Source: a virus
Virus record (IMG/VR): IMGVR_UViG_3300028872_000001
Location: 1-60,583 of that record
Length of the DNA stretch: 60,583 bases
Direction: 5' to 3' (one strand)
The first letter of the stretch is position 1, and every line of letters starts with the position of its first letter. Of the stretch, positions 22,361 to 30,000 are shown piece after piece. The translations under genes were made by a program, and so were the position numbers. The notes under the pieces are model-generated. The model did no database searches. It was not told the DNA's origin and saw nothing but the letters and a program-made list of their open reading frames with translations.

Positions 22361-22657
22361 ATGACGACGAAGGCAGACTCCGATGTTATGCGCGAACTGG
22401 AAGCGGTGGCCGCAGACAGGAGCGCTGGATTTTGGTCGCAGGTACTGGCTGTATCTGCGATTCGCATGGTCACGCAACGCGATGCCAAGATCGACAGCCT
22501 ACGCACCGATCTTAAAGAAGCCGCACGCACGTTGCGGCGGTACGAGGAACTGCACCGCGCCAAGAACGCACCCGACAGCCTGGTCAAGGCCGAGGTGAAT
22601 GCCGCGCTTGCGGCCCGCTTTGAGCAGACCCTCGCATCACCTGCGGCAGGAAGCTGA
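22361..22657 (+). CDS. Hypothetical coiled-coil-like protein (98 aa)
   Basis: ATG with AAGGAG. It is mostly helical with a heptad-like middle (DAKIDSLRTDLKEAARTLRR, EELHRAKNAPDSLV). Starts a new block after the terminator. Function unknown. Confidence 0.65.
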   Translation: MTTKADSDVMRELEAVAADRSAGFWSQVLAVSAIRMVTQRDAKIDSLRTDLKEAARTLRRYEELHRAKNAPDSLVKAEVNAALAARFEQTLASPAAGS

Positions 22658-22662
22658 ACACC

Positions 22663-22851
22663 ATGACCCGACACAAACTGTCAAAGGCTGACCTGCTGGA
22701 CTACGCGCTGGAAGGTGCTCTCACGCGCAAGGGTCTGCAGGATGATTCCCAGGGCGCCTATGACGACTACTACGAGGAACTCGAAAAGGACATCGCTGAA
22801 ATCGAGCGCCGCATCAAGCTGGTCGAGATCGCAGAGAGGAAGAAGTCGTGA
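22663..22851 (+). CDS. Small acidic helical protein (62 aa)
   Basis: ATG 5 nt after the upstream stop. Helical and acidic (AYDDYYEELEKDIAEIERRI) with a basic end. Its stop overlaps the GTG of the next gene. No family recognised. Confidence 0.6.
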   Translation: MTRHKLSKADLLDYALEGALTRKGLQDDSQGAYDDYYEELEKDIAEIERRIKLVEIAERKKS

Positions 22852-23102
22852 GCGCTGAATCGATTATTGCCGGCATACGGGTCAGGTCCTGGTCCGACCA
22901 GGACGGGGTGCAACTCGACGGCCGTCACTTCCTGTGCCAGATCACCGGGATGACGCACGACGAGGTGCACCGCGTGGTCGGGCACATTGCCGCAGCCGTT
23001 GCAGAGCGATGCGCACAGGAGTGCGACCGCCTGGCCAACGGCTACGGCAGTGAGAAGCGCGACTTCGCCGAAGCCATCCGAGCCCTGTTTCCCAAACCCT
23101 GA
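22848..23102 (+). CDS. Hypothetical protein (84 aa)
   Basis: GTG overlapping the previous stop. It has MTHDEVHRVVGHIAAAVAER and CAQECDRLANGYGSEKRDFA. The Cys/His arrangement (AERCAQECDRLA) is seen in phage and prophage proteins that give no clear function. Possibly a metal site. Confidence 0.6.
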   Translation: MSAESIIAGIRVRSWSDQDGVQLDGRHFLCQITGMTHDEVHRVVGHIAAAVAERCAQECDRLANGYGSEKRDFAEAIRALFPKP

Positions 23103-23119
23103 ACCGAAAGGGCACCTAC

Positions 23120-23395
23120 ATGAGCACTGAACCAGAACGCCTCGACCTTGCAGGCGGCAAGTACACGATCGTCAACAACATGGGCCGGTTGTCAGCCCTG
23201 CGCTACGGCCAGCCGTGGCGTGAGCAGGACCTGCTGGGTGACAACCTCGTGGGTGCGCTGTTCATGGAGCTGCAGCAGGCCCGCGAGGCTCTGCAGAACG
23301 TGCACGACTACGTGCGAGGCAAGGACAGCATGTACGCCAACGGGGCACTGAACCAGTTCTGTGAGGAAGGTCTCGGCATCAGGAAACCGGAATGA
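23120..23395 (+). CDS. Hypothetical protein (91 aa)
   Basis: ATG with GAAAGG upstream. A central helix, DNLVGALFMELQQAREALQN, then VHDYVRGKD. Last plus-strand gene before the terminator at 23478. No family recognised. Confidence 0.62.
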   Translation: MSTEPERLDLAGGKYTIVNNMGRLSALRYGQPWREQDLLGDNLVGALFMELQQAREALQNVHDYVRGKDSMYANGALNQFCEEGLGIRKPE

Positions 23396-23477
23396 ACTGC
23401 GGCGGCATCGCCATTGCCAATTAACCAAGCTGGCGGCTGTGTCTGCTTGCTCCAAACCCTGAACCCGTAGAATGACG

Positions 23478-23512
23478 AAGCCCGCGCAGCGCTACCAACG
23501 CTGTGCGGGCTT
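23478..23512. terminator. Strong 14-bp hairpin, probable bidirectional terminator
   Basis: AAGCCCGCGCAGCG (23478-23491) pairs with CGCTGTGCGGGCTT (23499-23512) with one mismatch and a 7-nt loop. It sits in the gap after the small-gene block. The U tract is short on both strands (the arms end in TT and AA), so efficiency is uncertain. The rest of 23396-23538 holds no gene. Confidence 0.65.
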
Positions 23513-23538
23513 CTGACCACTCTGCGAGGACACGCACC

Positions 23539-24054
23539 ATGGCTACTGCCGATTCTCTCACCGCCGCTCGGTTGCGTGAGGTTCTCTCCTACGATCCGGA
23601 CACAGGAATTTTCACTTGGCAGGTCAACACAGGACCAAGGGCGAAGGTTGGGGCTGTCGCTGGGACACTTGACGGGGGTGGGTACGTTAGGATCAAGGTG
23701 GACGGGCGCAAATACGGCGCGCACCGCCTCGCATGGTTGTTTGTCTTCGACGTGTGGCCAGAGACCGGAGTCGATCACCGCGATGGTGTCGGATCGAACA
23801 ACCGGATCAAGAACCTGCGGCTCGCTACCCAGGCGTTGAACATGCAGAACCAGAGGAAGGCACGTTCAAACAGCAAGTGCGGCCTGCTCGGTGTGAGCCC
23901 AAACGGGAATCTGTGGAAGGCCAGGATCGTGGTGGACGGGGTGCACGAGTACCTCGGGACGTTCACCACCCCCGAGCTAGCACATGCCGCATACCTGGCA
24001 GCCAAGGCGCTCTACCATCCGTTTCAAACCCTCGTCACTCCGGCAGGAGCCTGA
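23539..24054 (+). CDS. HNH endonuclease with AP2-like DNA-binding domain (171 aa)
   Basis: The HNH core lies at about residues 65-105: YGAHRLAWLFVFDVWPETGV followed by DHRDGVGSNNRIKNLRLATQ and NMQNQRK. The C-terminal segment CGLLGVSPNGNLWKARIVVD, then YLGTFTTPELAHAAYLAAK, matches the AP2/ERF-like DNA-binding module often fused to phage HNH nucleases. I chose the ATG at 23539 (MATADSL) rather than an upstream non-ATG start that would read through the terminator stem. It converges on the helicase gene and overlaps its end by 20 nt. Probable homing endonuclease. Confidence 0.87.
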   Translation: MATADSLTAARLREVLSYDPDTGIFTWQVNTGPRAKVGAVAGTLDGGGYVRIKVDGRKYGAHRLAWLFVFDVWPETGVDHRDGVGSNNRIKNLRLATQALNMQNQRKARSNSKCGLLGVSPNGNLWKARIVVDGVHEYLGTFTTPELAHAAYLAAKALYHPFQTLVTPAGA

Positions 24055-25600
24055 TCCCTTCGACGCGCAGCACGTCGCGGCGGCCACCACCTTCGACTGA
24101 GGCTTTGCCGTGCGTGAATCGGCAACCTGGGACTGCCCGGCGAAGCTCCGCGGCAAACTTCTGGCGGCTCATCACGTAGACGCCCGACTCCTTGCACCAA
24201 CTGCTGTACGTCGGGTACAAGCCCCCACCCATACCGCCGGGCTCGGTCAGTAGCTCCGTCCATCCTTGAGTCCCGCCAGTCCCCTCCCCTCCTCTTGTTA
24301 CGGCACTCTGGTCCACCTCGCAGCATTCGGACACGAACGCCTTCACGCGGTCCTGCTCGGCCTGGTACTCGGCCTTGGCGGCCAGCACCACCGAGGGCGG
24401 CCGCAGCCCGGTCTCAAACCACTCGCGAGCGCCAGCCACGATCCAGGCCAGCACGCCCTCAAGCTCCTCGCGGCGCGCGAGCTTGGCGGCCAGGTCCTGA
24501 TCCTTGAGCCACTGTGTCTCACCCGTGGCTACCTGGTCCTCGGTACCGAAGAGCTGCAGGTATGGCACCAACAACACCCGCCGCCAGATTCCATGATCTT
24601 GACCTTTTATGACAGGTTTGAAGTTGGTCATCAACTGCAACTTGTGGGTGGGAGTGAACTCGAAGAAGTCCTGATTCATGTACCGGGCCTTGATTTTGTC
24701 GTCCCCGGTCACACCCTTGATGAACGCCTCGCGCAGCGTCATGCCGTCCCCGGTCTCCTTGGCGGTGACCATACGCCGGCCCTTCAGGTCCGCGATCTCG
24801 GTGGGGTGGCGGCTATCGCCGTCGCCTCGCGAGTCGGCCATCAGGCCGGGCGCGGCCGCACCGGCGTACTCACCCAGCGCCCGCTCTATGGTGCTCATGA
24901 CCAGCGACTTGCCGTTCGACCCCTTGCCCCAGTGCACGACGAATGCCTGCTCGCGCACGCTGCCAGTGGCGCAGTACCCGAACCATCGTTGCAAGAACCC
25001 GACCAGCGCTGCGTCCCCGCCCGCGATCTGCCCGAGCACGGTCTCCCACAGCACGCTTCGGGCTTCGGGCTTGTAGTCCAGGTCCGTCAGCTTGGTGATG
25101 AGGTCCTCGGAGCGGTGCTCGCGCAGAGCGCCGGTGCGCAGGTCCACAGTGCCGTTGCGGCAGTTCAGCAGCCACGGGTCGCGGTCCATCACCTCGATGT
25201 CCACGGTCAACATTTTGCGGAGCAGGCCCACCGCGGCGTCGATGCGCGGCTTCATCTCGCACTCGCGAGCCCAGGCCCGCAAGGCGTCGGCGCTCTCCTC
25301 CTCCCACGGCTTGGCCTTGGCCGCCTCGCGCTCGGCGCGCTCGGCCAGGGTCACGGCCTTGCGAGCCTGGTGTCGGGCCTCAGTGGCAGCCTTGCGGGCC
25401 AGCGTGGCCGCAGCCTTGGCCTCGACCGTCTTCTCGACCCCGGCCTTAGCCACCGCGGTCGCGGCGATGCCCTCCAGCCGGTCGGCGGTGGCCAGCAGGT
25501 TGCCGGCACGTTCGGTTGCAGCCTCCGCGACCTCGGCCAGCTCGCTGCGGCTGGCCTCGTACTCGGCTCGGACCTTGGTGTCGTCGGTGGCGGTGGTCAC
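24035..25600 (-). CDS. SF3 (D5-like) replicative helicase, separated from its primase (521 aa)
   Basis: ATP-dependent DNA unwinding at the fork. Walker A is VVHWGKGSNGKSLVMST (about residues 222-238), followed by MADSRGDGDSRHPTEIADL, the RRMVTAKETGDG segment, ARYMNQDFFEFTPTHKLQLM and TNFKPVI, all typical of D5/DUF5906 helicases. Residues 110-170 (AWARECEMKPRIDAAVGLLR, DPWLLNCRNGTVDLRTG) are the second half of the D5_N domain. The first half of that domain is at the end of the separate primase gene (27220-28512). Residues 1-100 are an Ala/Glu/Lys-rich coiled coil, not usual for the family. The GTG at 25600 overlaps the upstream stop. Confidence 0.85.
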   Translation of the reverse strand: MTTATDDTKVRAEYEASRSELAEVAEAATERAGNLLATADRLEGIAATAVAKAGVEKTVEAKAAATLARKAATEARHQARKAVTLAERAEREAAKAKPWEEESADALRAWARECEMKPRIDAAVGLLRKMLTVDIEVMDRDPWLLNCRNGTVDLRTGALREHRSEDLITKLTDLDYKPEARSVLWETVLGQIAGGDAALVGFLQRWFGYCATGSVREQAFVVHWGKGSNGKSLVMSTIERALGEYAGAAAPGLMADSRGDGDSRHPTEIADLKGRRMVTAKETGDGMTLREAFIKGVTGDDKIKARYMNQDFFEFTPTHKLQLMTNFKPVIKGQDHGIWRRVLLVPYLQLFGTEDQVATGETQWLKDQDLAAKLARREELEGVLAWIVAGAREWFETGLRPPSVVLAAKAEYQAEQDRVKAFVSECCEVDQSAVTRGGEGTGGTQGWTELLTEPGGMGGGLYPTYSSWCKESGVYVMSRQKFAAELRRAVPGCRFTHGKASVEGGGRRDVLRVEGIRLLPE

Positions 25601-25857
25601 GTCAAAGTCCTCACGCTCATCCAGGGCCCGAGCCCCAAGCCGATGTACCCTGGCCGGAGCCCAGGCGCCCCGGGGCTCAGGAGGTAGGTCACCTCGCGCA
25701 GGCACTCGCGGCCGGTGTAGGCGGCCTCCATGGGGCACCACTCACGCAGGTGGAGCACGTCACCCTTCTGGTAGTTGCGGTCATTGAGCCGCAACTCGAA
25801 GGGCTTGACGTAGAGGTCGTTGAAGTACCTGGACCAGCACTTGAGTTCGTGCTTCAT
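25597..25857 (-). CDS. DUF3850 (ASCH-like) protein (86 aa)
   Basis: The pattern HELKCWSRYFNDLYVKPFEL, then RLNDRNYQKGDVLHLREW and YTGRECLREVTYLL, is the DUF3850 family, a small PUA/ASCH-like RNA-binding fold common in phages. It begins with an ATGA overlap and ends with a GTGA overlap to the helicase. GGAG Shine-Dalgarno. It may bind RNA or modified nucleotides; the exact role is unknown. Confidence 0.82.
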   Translation of the reverse strand: MKHELKCWSRYFNDLYVKPFELRLNDRNYQKGDVLHLREWCPMEAAYTGRECLREVTYLLSPGAPGLRPGYIGLGLGPWMSVRTLT

Positions 25858-26051
25858 GAGGGATTCTCCTGGTCACGCCGGAGCAGGATGTCAAACCGCT
25901 CCTTCCACTCGGCGAGTTCGTCTTCAGCTTTCGAGAGTCGTACGAGGGCCCGATGACGCTCCTGCTTCACCTGCCAAAGCTCGTCTCGCAACTCCTTGGC
26001 CTCGCGCTTTGCGGTTCTCAACTGGGTCGCTTCACTCGGTAGCCTGGCCAT
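25854..26051 (-). CDS. Small coiled-coil protein (65 aa)
   Basis: ATG with AAAGGAGG. The whole chain is charged and helical (REAKELRDELWQVKQERHRA, SKAEDELAEWKERFDILL), a classic coiled coil. It lies between the RMF-like and DUF3850 genes inside the split primase-helicase locus. Function unknown. Confidence 0.65.
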   Translation of the reverse strand: MARLPSEATQLRTAKREAKELRDELWQVKQERHRALVRLSKAEDELAEWKERFDILLRRDQENPS

Positions 26052-26238
26052 GCGCGCCTCCTTTGCGTCGTGCGTCCATCCAACCCAGCTCCCAGAGCCC
26101 GGCGTCGTGATCGCCGAGAGGGTGGGGGTTGGTCAGGCCGTCGTAGTAGCCGTTCCAGCCTGCGCGGTACGGGCTGTACGTTGGGTCGTTGCCGGGTTTG
26201 GAGTTGAACACCAGGTGGCTCTTGTATCTTCCGTCCAT
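26032..26238 (-). CDS. RMF/CrpP-like small protein (68 aa)
   Basis: RAGWNGYYDGLTNPHPLGDH, then WELGWMDARRKG, has the G.xxG.xxNP....W..GW..A spacing of ribosome modulation factor and of CrpP-like proteins of plasmids and phages. Known RMF dimerises 70S ribosomes; many phage relatives have no proven role. Overlaps the next gene by 20 nt. Confidence 0.6.
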   Translation of the reverse strand: MDGRYKSHLVFNSKPGNDPTYSPYRAGWNGYYDGLTNPHPLGDHDAGLWELGWMDARRKGGAHGQATE

Positions 26239-26243
26239 GGCGA

Positions 26244-26453
26244 TCAGCCCAGCAGGTCCAGGTCGACCTCCGGCAGCGGCGTAGGCGTCGGCTCCTCAGT
26301 AGGCGTCGGCTCCTCAGTAGGCGCGAACCGCGAGTCGTACTCCAGCATTGCTTGGTCTGCGTATTCGGCAGCGACCTCAATTACGCAGTTTCTCAGTGTG
26401 GCGAGGTATACCTCGCGCCAGAAGTCTCGGCAATCTTGCTGATGGTCGTTCAC
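26244..26453 (-). CDS. Small acidic protein with PTPTEE repeats (69 aa)
   Basis: GTG start overlapping the upstream stop. A helical N-terminus (RDFWREVYLATLRNCVIEVA) is followed by an acidic linker, EEPTPTEEPTPTPLPEVDLD, encoded by an 18-bp direct repeat (26281-26298 and 26299-26316). Disordered acidic tails like this can recruit partner proteins. Function unknown. Confidence 0.58.
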   Translation of the reverse strand: MNDHQQDCRDFWREVYLATLRNCVIEVAAEYADQAMLEYDSRFAPTEEPTPTEEPTPTPLPEVDLDLLG

Positions 26454-26761
26454 TTTGACATCTCCTCGAACACGTGAAGGGGCGGCGAGCTGGGACTACT
26501 CCACGACCCGATGTACTTGGCCTTGGCACCCCAGGGAAGCTTGTCGCAGTTGCGCAGCAGGTACATCGTGCGCTTCTCGGTCGTTGCTGGCGTGTCATCA
26601 TCCTCGGTGTACCGACACACCAGCCCGAAACCCCAACCGATCGGACCTGAAAGACCCAGGATCTCGGCGGTGTGAGGCACCTCGCACCACGCCTCTACGA
26701 TGCCGTCACCCGACCCCGTGGTCCTGGCAACGACAGTGAACTCGTCTACTACCGTTTTCAT
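26450..26761 (-). CDS. Hypothetical protein (103 aa)
   Basis: ATG with AAAGGAAA. It is beta-rich with aromatic residues (EAWCEVPHTAEILGLSGPIG, RNCDKLPWGAKAKYIGSW). No domain recognised. Lies between the primase and helicase genes in a coupled operon. Confidence 0.6.
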   Translation of the reverse strand: MKTVVDEFTVVARTTGSGDGIVEAWCEVPHTAEILGLSGPIGWGFGLVCRYTEDDDTPATTEKRTMYLLRNCDKLPWGAKAKYIGSWSSPSSPPLHVFEEMSK

Positions 26762-26773
26762 TCAGTTTTCCTT

Positions 26774-27223
26774 TCAATGCGTTACAGGTTTAAAGGCCCA
26801 GGCCTTGGCAAACAAAACAGCCACGCCCTTTTCTAATTCTCTCTTGATGGCATCCTGCGCCAGAATTGCGCGCTGACCGGCGGCATGTACCGCGATGGCG
26901 GCTCCGCGATGCGTGTCCGGCCCGGCGTCGTCCGGAGGTATGGCAGCAGCCACTTCGGCCTCAAAGCGAACCGATACTTGGGCCATACCTGAGCGAAACG
27001 CTTCTGAGAGTCTGTCCAGATCATTAGAAAAAGGGTCTTTGGCATAGAACGGCAGGGTCCGAAACGCCCACCCCCAGTCTACGAAGCCCGCCAGTTCAAT
27101 GCAGGATTCTTCGTTCACTTCGGTAATCTGGATTGGGCCCCGGCTTTCCAGTTCAGCCAATAGCTCTTCCCGATTGCTCGCTTGACACACCACAGCAAGA
27201 CGGTTCAACGTTACGGTGTTCAC
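26774..27223 (-). CDS. Hypothetical protein (149 aa)
   Basis: GTG overlapping the primase stop. N-terminal alpha/beta part (NREELLAELESRGPIQITEV), a central aromatic segment (FVDWGWAFRTLPFYAKDP) and helical end. First gene downstream of the primase half, at the split point. Not recognisable as a helicase remnant. Confidence 0.6.
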   Translation of the reverse strand: MNTVTLNRLAVVCQASNREELLAELESRGPIQITEVNEESCIELAGFVDWGWAFRTLPFYAKDPFSNDLDRLSEAFRSGMAQVSVRFEAEVAAAIPPDDAGPDTHRGAAIAVHAAGQRAILAQDAIKRELEKGVAVLFAKAWAFKPVTH

Positions 27224-28512
27224 TCAGTTTTCTCCTTCGCTCGTTGCAACAACACGCGCGCCTCGTCCCCGACGATGCGGGAGAGTTGACACGCGTACCT
27301 GTAGATTCCTGCCTCGTCCAGCGCCCAGCGCTTGCCGTCGTCGATATACCACTTGTCGCCTGCACACAGCGCCCGGTGACCGTAGGCCTTGACCAGCCTG
27401 TTGGCATTGGCTTGGTCCGTGGTCTTGTGCTCGGCCGCCGGAACACCGCGGCGCCTGACCGGTGCGGCACTCTCCGCCACCCCAGCATCTTCAACCCCTT
27501 CGCCTTCCTCGGTCAACACCGAGAACGCGCTGTCGTCCAGCGGCTCCTGCCACCCGTTGCCGCGGGCCATGGCCATGATCGTGTTGCCGGTGATCGGCTG
27601 CGCGTGGTCGCTGCGCACGAACGGCCACACCCGCTCACGCAGGAAGTCCAAGTCGGCCTTCGCGGATCGGGCGCTGAACTCCTCGACGATGGACAGGCCC
27701 TCCGGGCTGCCCCCGGTCTCGTAGTGGACGGCGAACACCACGTTGCGCCAGGCGTCGTAGTCCAGAGTCGCGGTGCCCGAGTTGGGGATCGCGTCCAGCG
27801 CCAGCATCCACGGCGTATCACGCTCCGCGGAGCGGGCCACGAGGCCGCGCTGGTGCTCAGGCCTCTCGACCACCGGCACGGGCGGGGACATGGGCCAGTG
27901 CATCCCGACCACCGACTCGCGGGGTACGATCTCCAGGATGCCGCTCAACTCCTCGAACTGCAGGAGTTCGGACTTGCCTGCGAGGGGCAGGATGAACTGG
28001 TTGCCGAAGCCATCCGGGGCCACGGCATCCTGCTTCGGGAACACCTCCACCTGTCCGGCGCTGACGCTCTTCACACCCGGCCGCAAGCCGCAGGACCTGA
28101 GCACCTCGGCCAACCACGTGCGCACGCTGTAGGCGTCCTGCGGGTCGTCCCAGAGGACGTAGAGGTGCACCCCGCGGCCACCGGTGGAGCGGAACAGCAC
28201 CGGCACCGCGCCGTGGCACAACTCCAGCGCGCTGGCCACCAGCCACACGGTGTGGCTCATGGTCGCCCAGTTGGTCTCACCCTTGTGGCTGTCGAAGTCG
28301 AGCAGCCCGAGCATGGTGACCGACTCGCCGGCCTTGATGGGGCAGACCCCGCGGGCAGGACCTCCGTTGTAATGTTTGGCCAGGCGCTCAGGGGTCAGGG
28401 CCTGCTTGGTCCACGCCTGCAGCCCATCCAGCCGGCGGACCGCGGTCACGTCGGTGCGCACCCGGCTGGTGATGGGCTCCAGCGCAGCAATGAGTGGGTT
28501 GTCGGGGGTCAC
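27220..28512 (-). CDS. AEP-type primase, separated from its helicase (430 aa)
   Basis: Primer synthesis. The archaeo-eukaryotic primase core shows the metal-binding LLDFDSHKGE (about residues 70-79), the STGGRGVHLYV nucleotide-binding loop with its His (about 109-119), and QVEVFPKQ. A PriCT-like helical unit follows (YDAWRNVVFAVHYETGG). The C-terminus (DKWYIDDGKRWALDEAGIYR to RIVGDEARVLL) is the first half of the D5_N linker that normally leads straight into an SF3 helicase. I chose the GTG at 28512 (AAGG 9 nt upstream) just past the ligase stop; an ATG at 28542 would overlap the ligase gene. Confidence 0.82.
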   Translation of the reverse strand: MTPDNPLIAALEPITSRVRTDVTAVRRLDGLQAWTKQALTPERLAKHYNGGPARGVCPIKAGESVTMLGLLDFDSHKGETNWATMSHTVWLVASALELCHGAVPVLFRSTGGRGVHLYVLWDDPQDAYSVRTWLAEVLRSCGLRPGVKSVSAGQVEVFPKQDAVAPDGFGNQFILPLAGKSELLQFEELSGILEIVPRESVVGMHWPMSPPVPVVERPEHQRGLVARSAERDTPWMLALDAIPNSGTATLDYDAWRNVVFAVHYETGGSPEGLSIVEEFSARSAKADLDFLRERVWPFVRSDHAQPITGNTIMAMARGNGWQEPLDDSAFSVLTEEGEGVEDAGVAESAAPVRRRGVPAAEHKTTDQANANRLVKAYGHRALCAGDKWYIDDGKRWALDEAGIYRYACQLSRIVGDEARVLLQRAKEKTE

Positions 28513-28516
28513 CCAC

Positions 28517-29047
28517 TCACACCTTCGACTTCGGTTCTGCATCCTTGTCCAGCGTCTTCTTGAAGTAGATGCGCGCCGCGGTGTGGTAGATCATGATGCC
28601 TTCCGCCTTCGCCGAATAGGCCGCGTAACTGCCGGTGTCTTTCAGGTCAGCCAGCACGCGATCAACCACGCCCGTGTCGAACAACCCCTCCCAGAGAACC
28701 GGCACCACCGAGCAGCAAGCCGGAGGTGGCGTCTCCGCGGTCCAACGGCTGACGTTGAAGAGCGAGAACCTGCGCTCGGTGAGCCCGTAGCCGCGCTGGA
28801 TGCCTCGACCCCACCACTCGCCGAAGTGGCGGCCTGGCCCGAGCGCCCGGAGTTCGCCCTCGTGCTCTTTCACCCACGCCGCGAACCCGAAGTTGTCGTC
28901 CTCGGGCGTGATCCAGCGAGTGCGGGACCCGGCGCTGATGGTGCCATCTTCACCCACGCAGACCTGGGCGTTGGTGCCGTCGATCTTCTCGGTGATTACG
29001 ACTTGCCGGCTGAGCCGGGCGATCTTGCCAAACGATTCAAATTCCAC
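28517..29047 (-). CDS. RNA ligase, Rnl2/T4 gp24.1-like (176 aa)
   Basis: Nucleotidyltransferase that seals RNA (or nicked RNA/DNA). The adenylation site is EKIDGTNAQV with the attacking Lys at residue 21. Further motifs: HFGEWWGRGIQRGYGLTERR with LFNVSRW (motif III/IIIa region), AEGIMIYHT (motif IV) and IYFKKTL (motif V). I chose the GTG at 29047 because AAGGAG sits 6 nt upstream. It lacks a C-terminal accessory domain, so it is a minimal catalytic version. Placed in the replication operon between small membrane genes and the primase; possible roles are tRNA or RNA repair against host nucleases. Confidence 0.85.
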   Translation of the reverse strand: MEFESFGKIARLSRQVVITEKIDGTNAQVCVGEDGTISAGSRTRWITPEDDNFGFAAWVKEHEGELRALGPGRHFGEWWGRGIQRGYGLTERRFSLFNVSRWTAETPPPACCSVVPVLWEGLFDTGVVDRVLADLKDTGSYAAYSAKAEGIMIYHTAARIYFKKTLDKDAEPKSKV

Positions 29048-29049
29048 AG

Positions 29050-29136
29050 CTATCTCCTTCGTAGTGACCGCAGGATCTCCCACAGCACGTAGGCTGCGGC
29101 GAGGACCGCCAGCAGCCGGTTCAGTCTTCGACCCAT
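29050..29136 (-). CDS. Possible 28-aa single-span membrane peptide
   Basis: An ATG at 29136 opens a frame that ends 2 nt before the ligase start: basic ends around one hydrophobic stretch (LNRLLAVLAAAYVLWEIL). It overlaps the preceding gene by 16 nt, and AAGGAG for the ligase lies within its last codons, suggesting coupled translation. Short, with a weak ribosome site, so it may not be a real gene. Confidence 0.35.
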   Translation of the reverse strand: MGRRLNRLLAVLAAAYVLWEILRSLRRR

Positions 29137-29324
29137 TGCAGCACCGTGTCGCCAGTCGCAAGGTCGGTGCTGGTGCTCAAGGTCCCGTAGATGACCCCGG
29201 TCGGGAACAGGACCCCGGCCACGGGGACCAGCGCGTCCCGCAACTCGTTCAGCAGGAGCTGGCCCTTGAGGACCTCGTTCTCGCGCTCCGCGAGGCGGTG
29301 CGCTGCGATTCGGATCTCGACCAT
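29121..29324 (-). CDS. Small hypothetical protein (67 aa)
   Basis: ATG at 29324, 1 nt after the upstream stop. A helical N-terminus (HRLAERENEVLKGQLLLNEL) and a beta-like C-terminus with VIYGTLSTSTDLATGDTVLQ. No family recognised. Part of the regulator-led minus-strand operon. Confidence 0.55.
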   Translation of the reverse strand: MVEIRIAAHRLAERENEVLKGQLLLNELRDALVPVAGVLFPTGVIYGTLSTSTDLATGDTVLQWVED

Positions 29325-29325
29325 C

Positions 29326-29661
29326 TCAGATGCTCGGTGCTGCAGGGACTGGGGCCGGAATCGGGATGCAACCAACGAAGATGCGAAACTTGGCCCTGCC
29401 GGCCGCCGCTTCGACGGCGTTCTGCTGCAGTTCGCGCTTCGCTCGTGCCTCGCACGACTCGCGATCCGCGTACAGCGAACCGTGGATCTCGTGGTCCTCG
29501 TACACGCGCTCATCGACCTTGAGCGGCTGGGCGATCTTCACCATGGCGTACAGTACGTCTCCCGTCTTCACGGTCGGCGCGGCGTCAGCGGGCGTCGTGA
29601 CGAGCGCCACGACCACAGCCGCAATCCCGATACCAACGATCCAGGCGTCTTCACGTGTCAT
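29326..29661 (-). CDS. Small exported or membrane protein (111 aa)
   Basis: ATGA overlap with the regulator gene. The N-terminus (MTREDAWIVGIGIAAVVVAL, then VTTPADAAP) is a signal peptide or single membrane anchor with a plausible cleavage after ADAA. The rest is a soluble domain with two Cys (ESCEARAKRELQQNAVEAAA, FVGCIP). Could act in the periplasm. Function unknown. Confidence 0.6.
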   Translation of the reverse strand: MTREDAWIVGIGIAAVVVALVTTPADAAPTVKTGDVLYAMVKIAQPLKVDERVYEDHEIHGSLYADRESCEARAKRELQQNAVEAAAGRAKFRIFVGCIPIPAPVPAAPSI

Positions 29662-29909
29662 GACTTCCCTTTCTTGCTCCGCTCACACTGGCGGGCGTAC
29701 TCACAGGTGGCGCATGCGGACGAGAGGTCCGAGCGCGGGATGTGCAGGCCGATTTTCGCGGCGGCCCGCTCGATGCGGATGGCCATACCAGAACTCGCCT
29801 GGCGGCGGCCCGTCGCGATGTGCCGGATGACGGCTTCGCTTGTGGACATCTCCGCAGCAAGTTCGTGCCGCGTTGCCACATCCAGGTCTGAGAGGTTGGT
29901 CCGCTTCAT
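29658..29909 (-). CDS. Cro/YdaS-like HTH transcriptional regulator with Cys-rich tail (83 aa)
   Basis: The helix-turn-helix lies at about residues 12-50 (TRHELAAEMSTSEAVIRHIA, GRRQASSGMAIRIERAAAKI), similar to small Cro/YdaS-type repressors. The C-terminal CATCEYARQC motif could hold a metal, which is unusual in this family. First gene of the leftward operon and next to the divergent operator region 29921-30000, so it probably represses one or both promoters there. No CI-type repressor or integrase accompanies it, so it need not imply lysogeny. Confidence 0.75.
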   Translation of the reverse strand: MKRTNLSDLDVATRHELAAEMSTSEAVIRHIATGRRQASSGMAIRIERAAAKIGLHIPRSDLSSACATCEYARQCERSKKGKS

Positions 29910-29920
29910 GAGGGGCCGAC

Positions 29921-30000
29921 TGTAGCACTTGGTTCGGTAATCGCAAATACCGCGTAGGGGGTTGACACAATCCTTGGACCAAGTGCTACACTCGGTTCGC
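29921..30000. promoter_or_regulatory. Divergent promoters with inverted 13-bp operators
   Basis: TGTAGCACTTGGT (29921-29933) and its exact reverse complement ACCAAGTGCTACA (29977-29989) flank the region. Rightward promoter: TTGACA (29961-29966) and TGCTACACT (extended -10, 19-nt spacer). Leftward promoter: TTGCGA and TACAGT with a 16-nt spacer. Each -10 overlaps one operator copy. An 11-bp palindrome, CTTGGACCAAG, sits in the right spacer, and GGTTCG follows both -10 regions. It drives the replication operons in both directions. Confidence 0.7.

Noticed and set aside
23392-23424. Ten-codon frame (MNCGGIAIAN) overlapping the end of the 23120 gene
   Set aside because: Too short to support; no ribosome site of its own.
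29658-29909. Interpretation of the HTH gene as proof of a temperate phage
   Set aside because: No integrase, excisionase, partition gene, attachment-site core or large CI-type repressor is visible; the regulator may only control operon timing.
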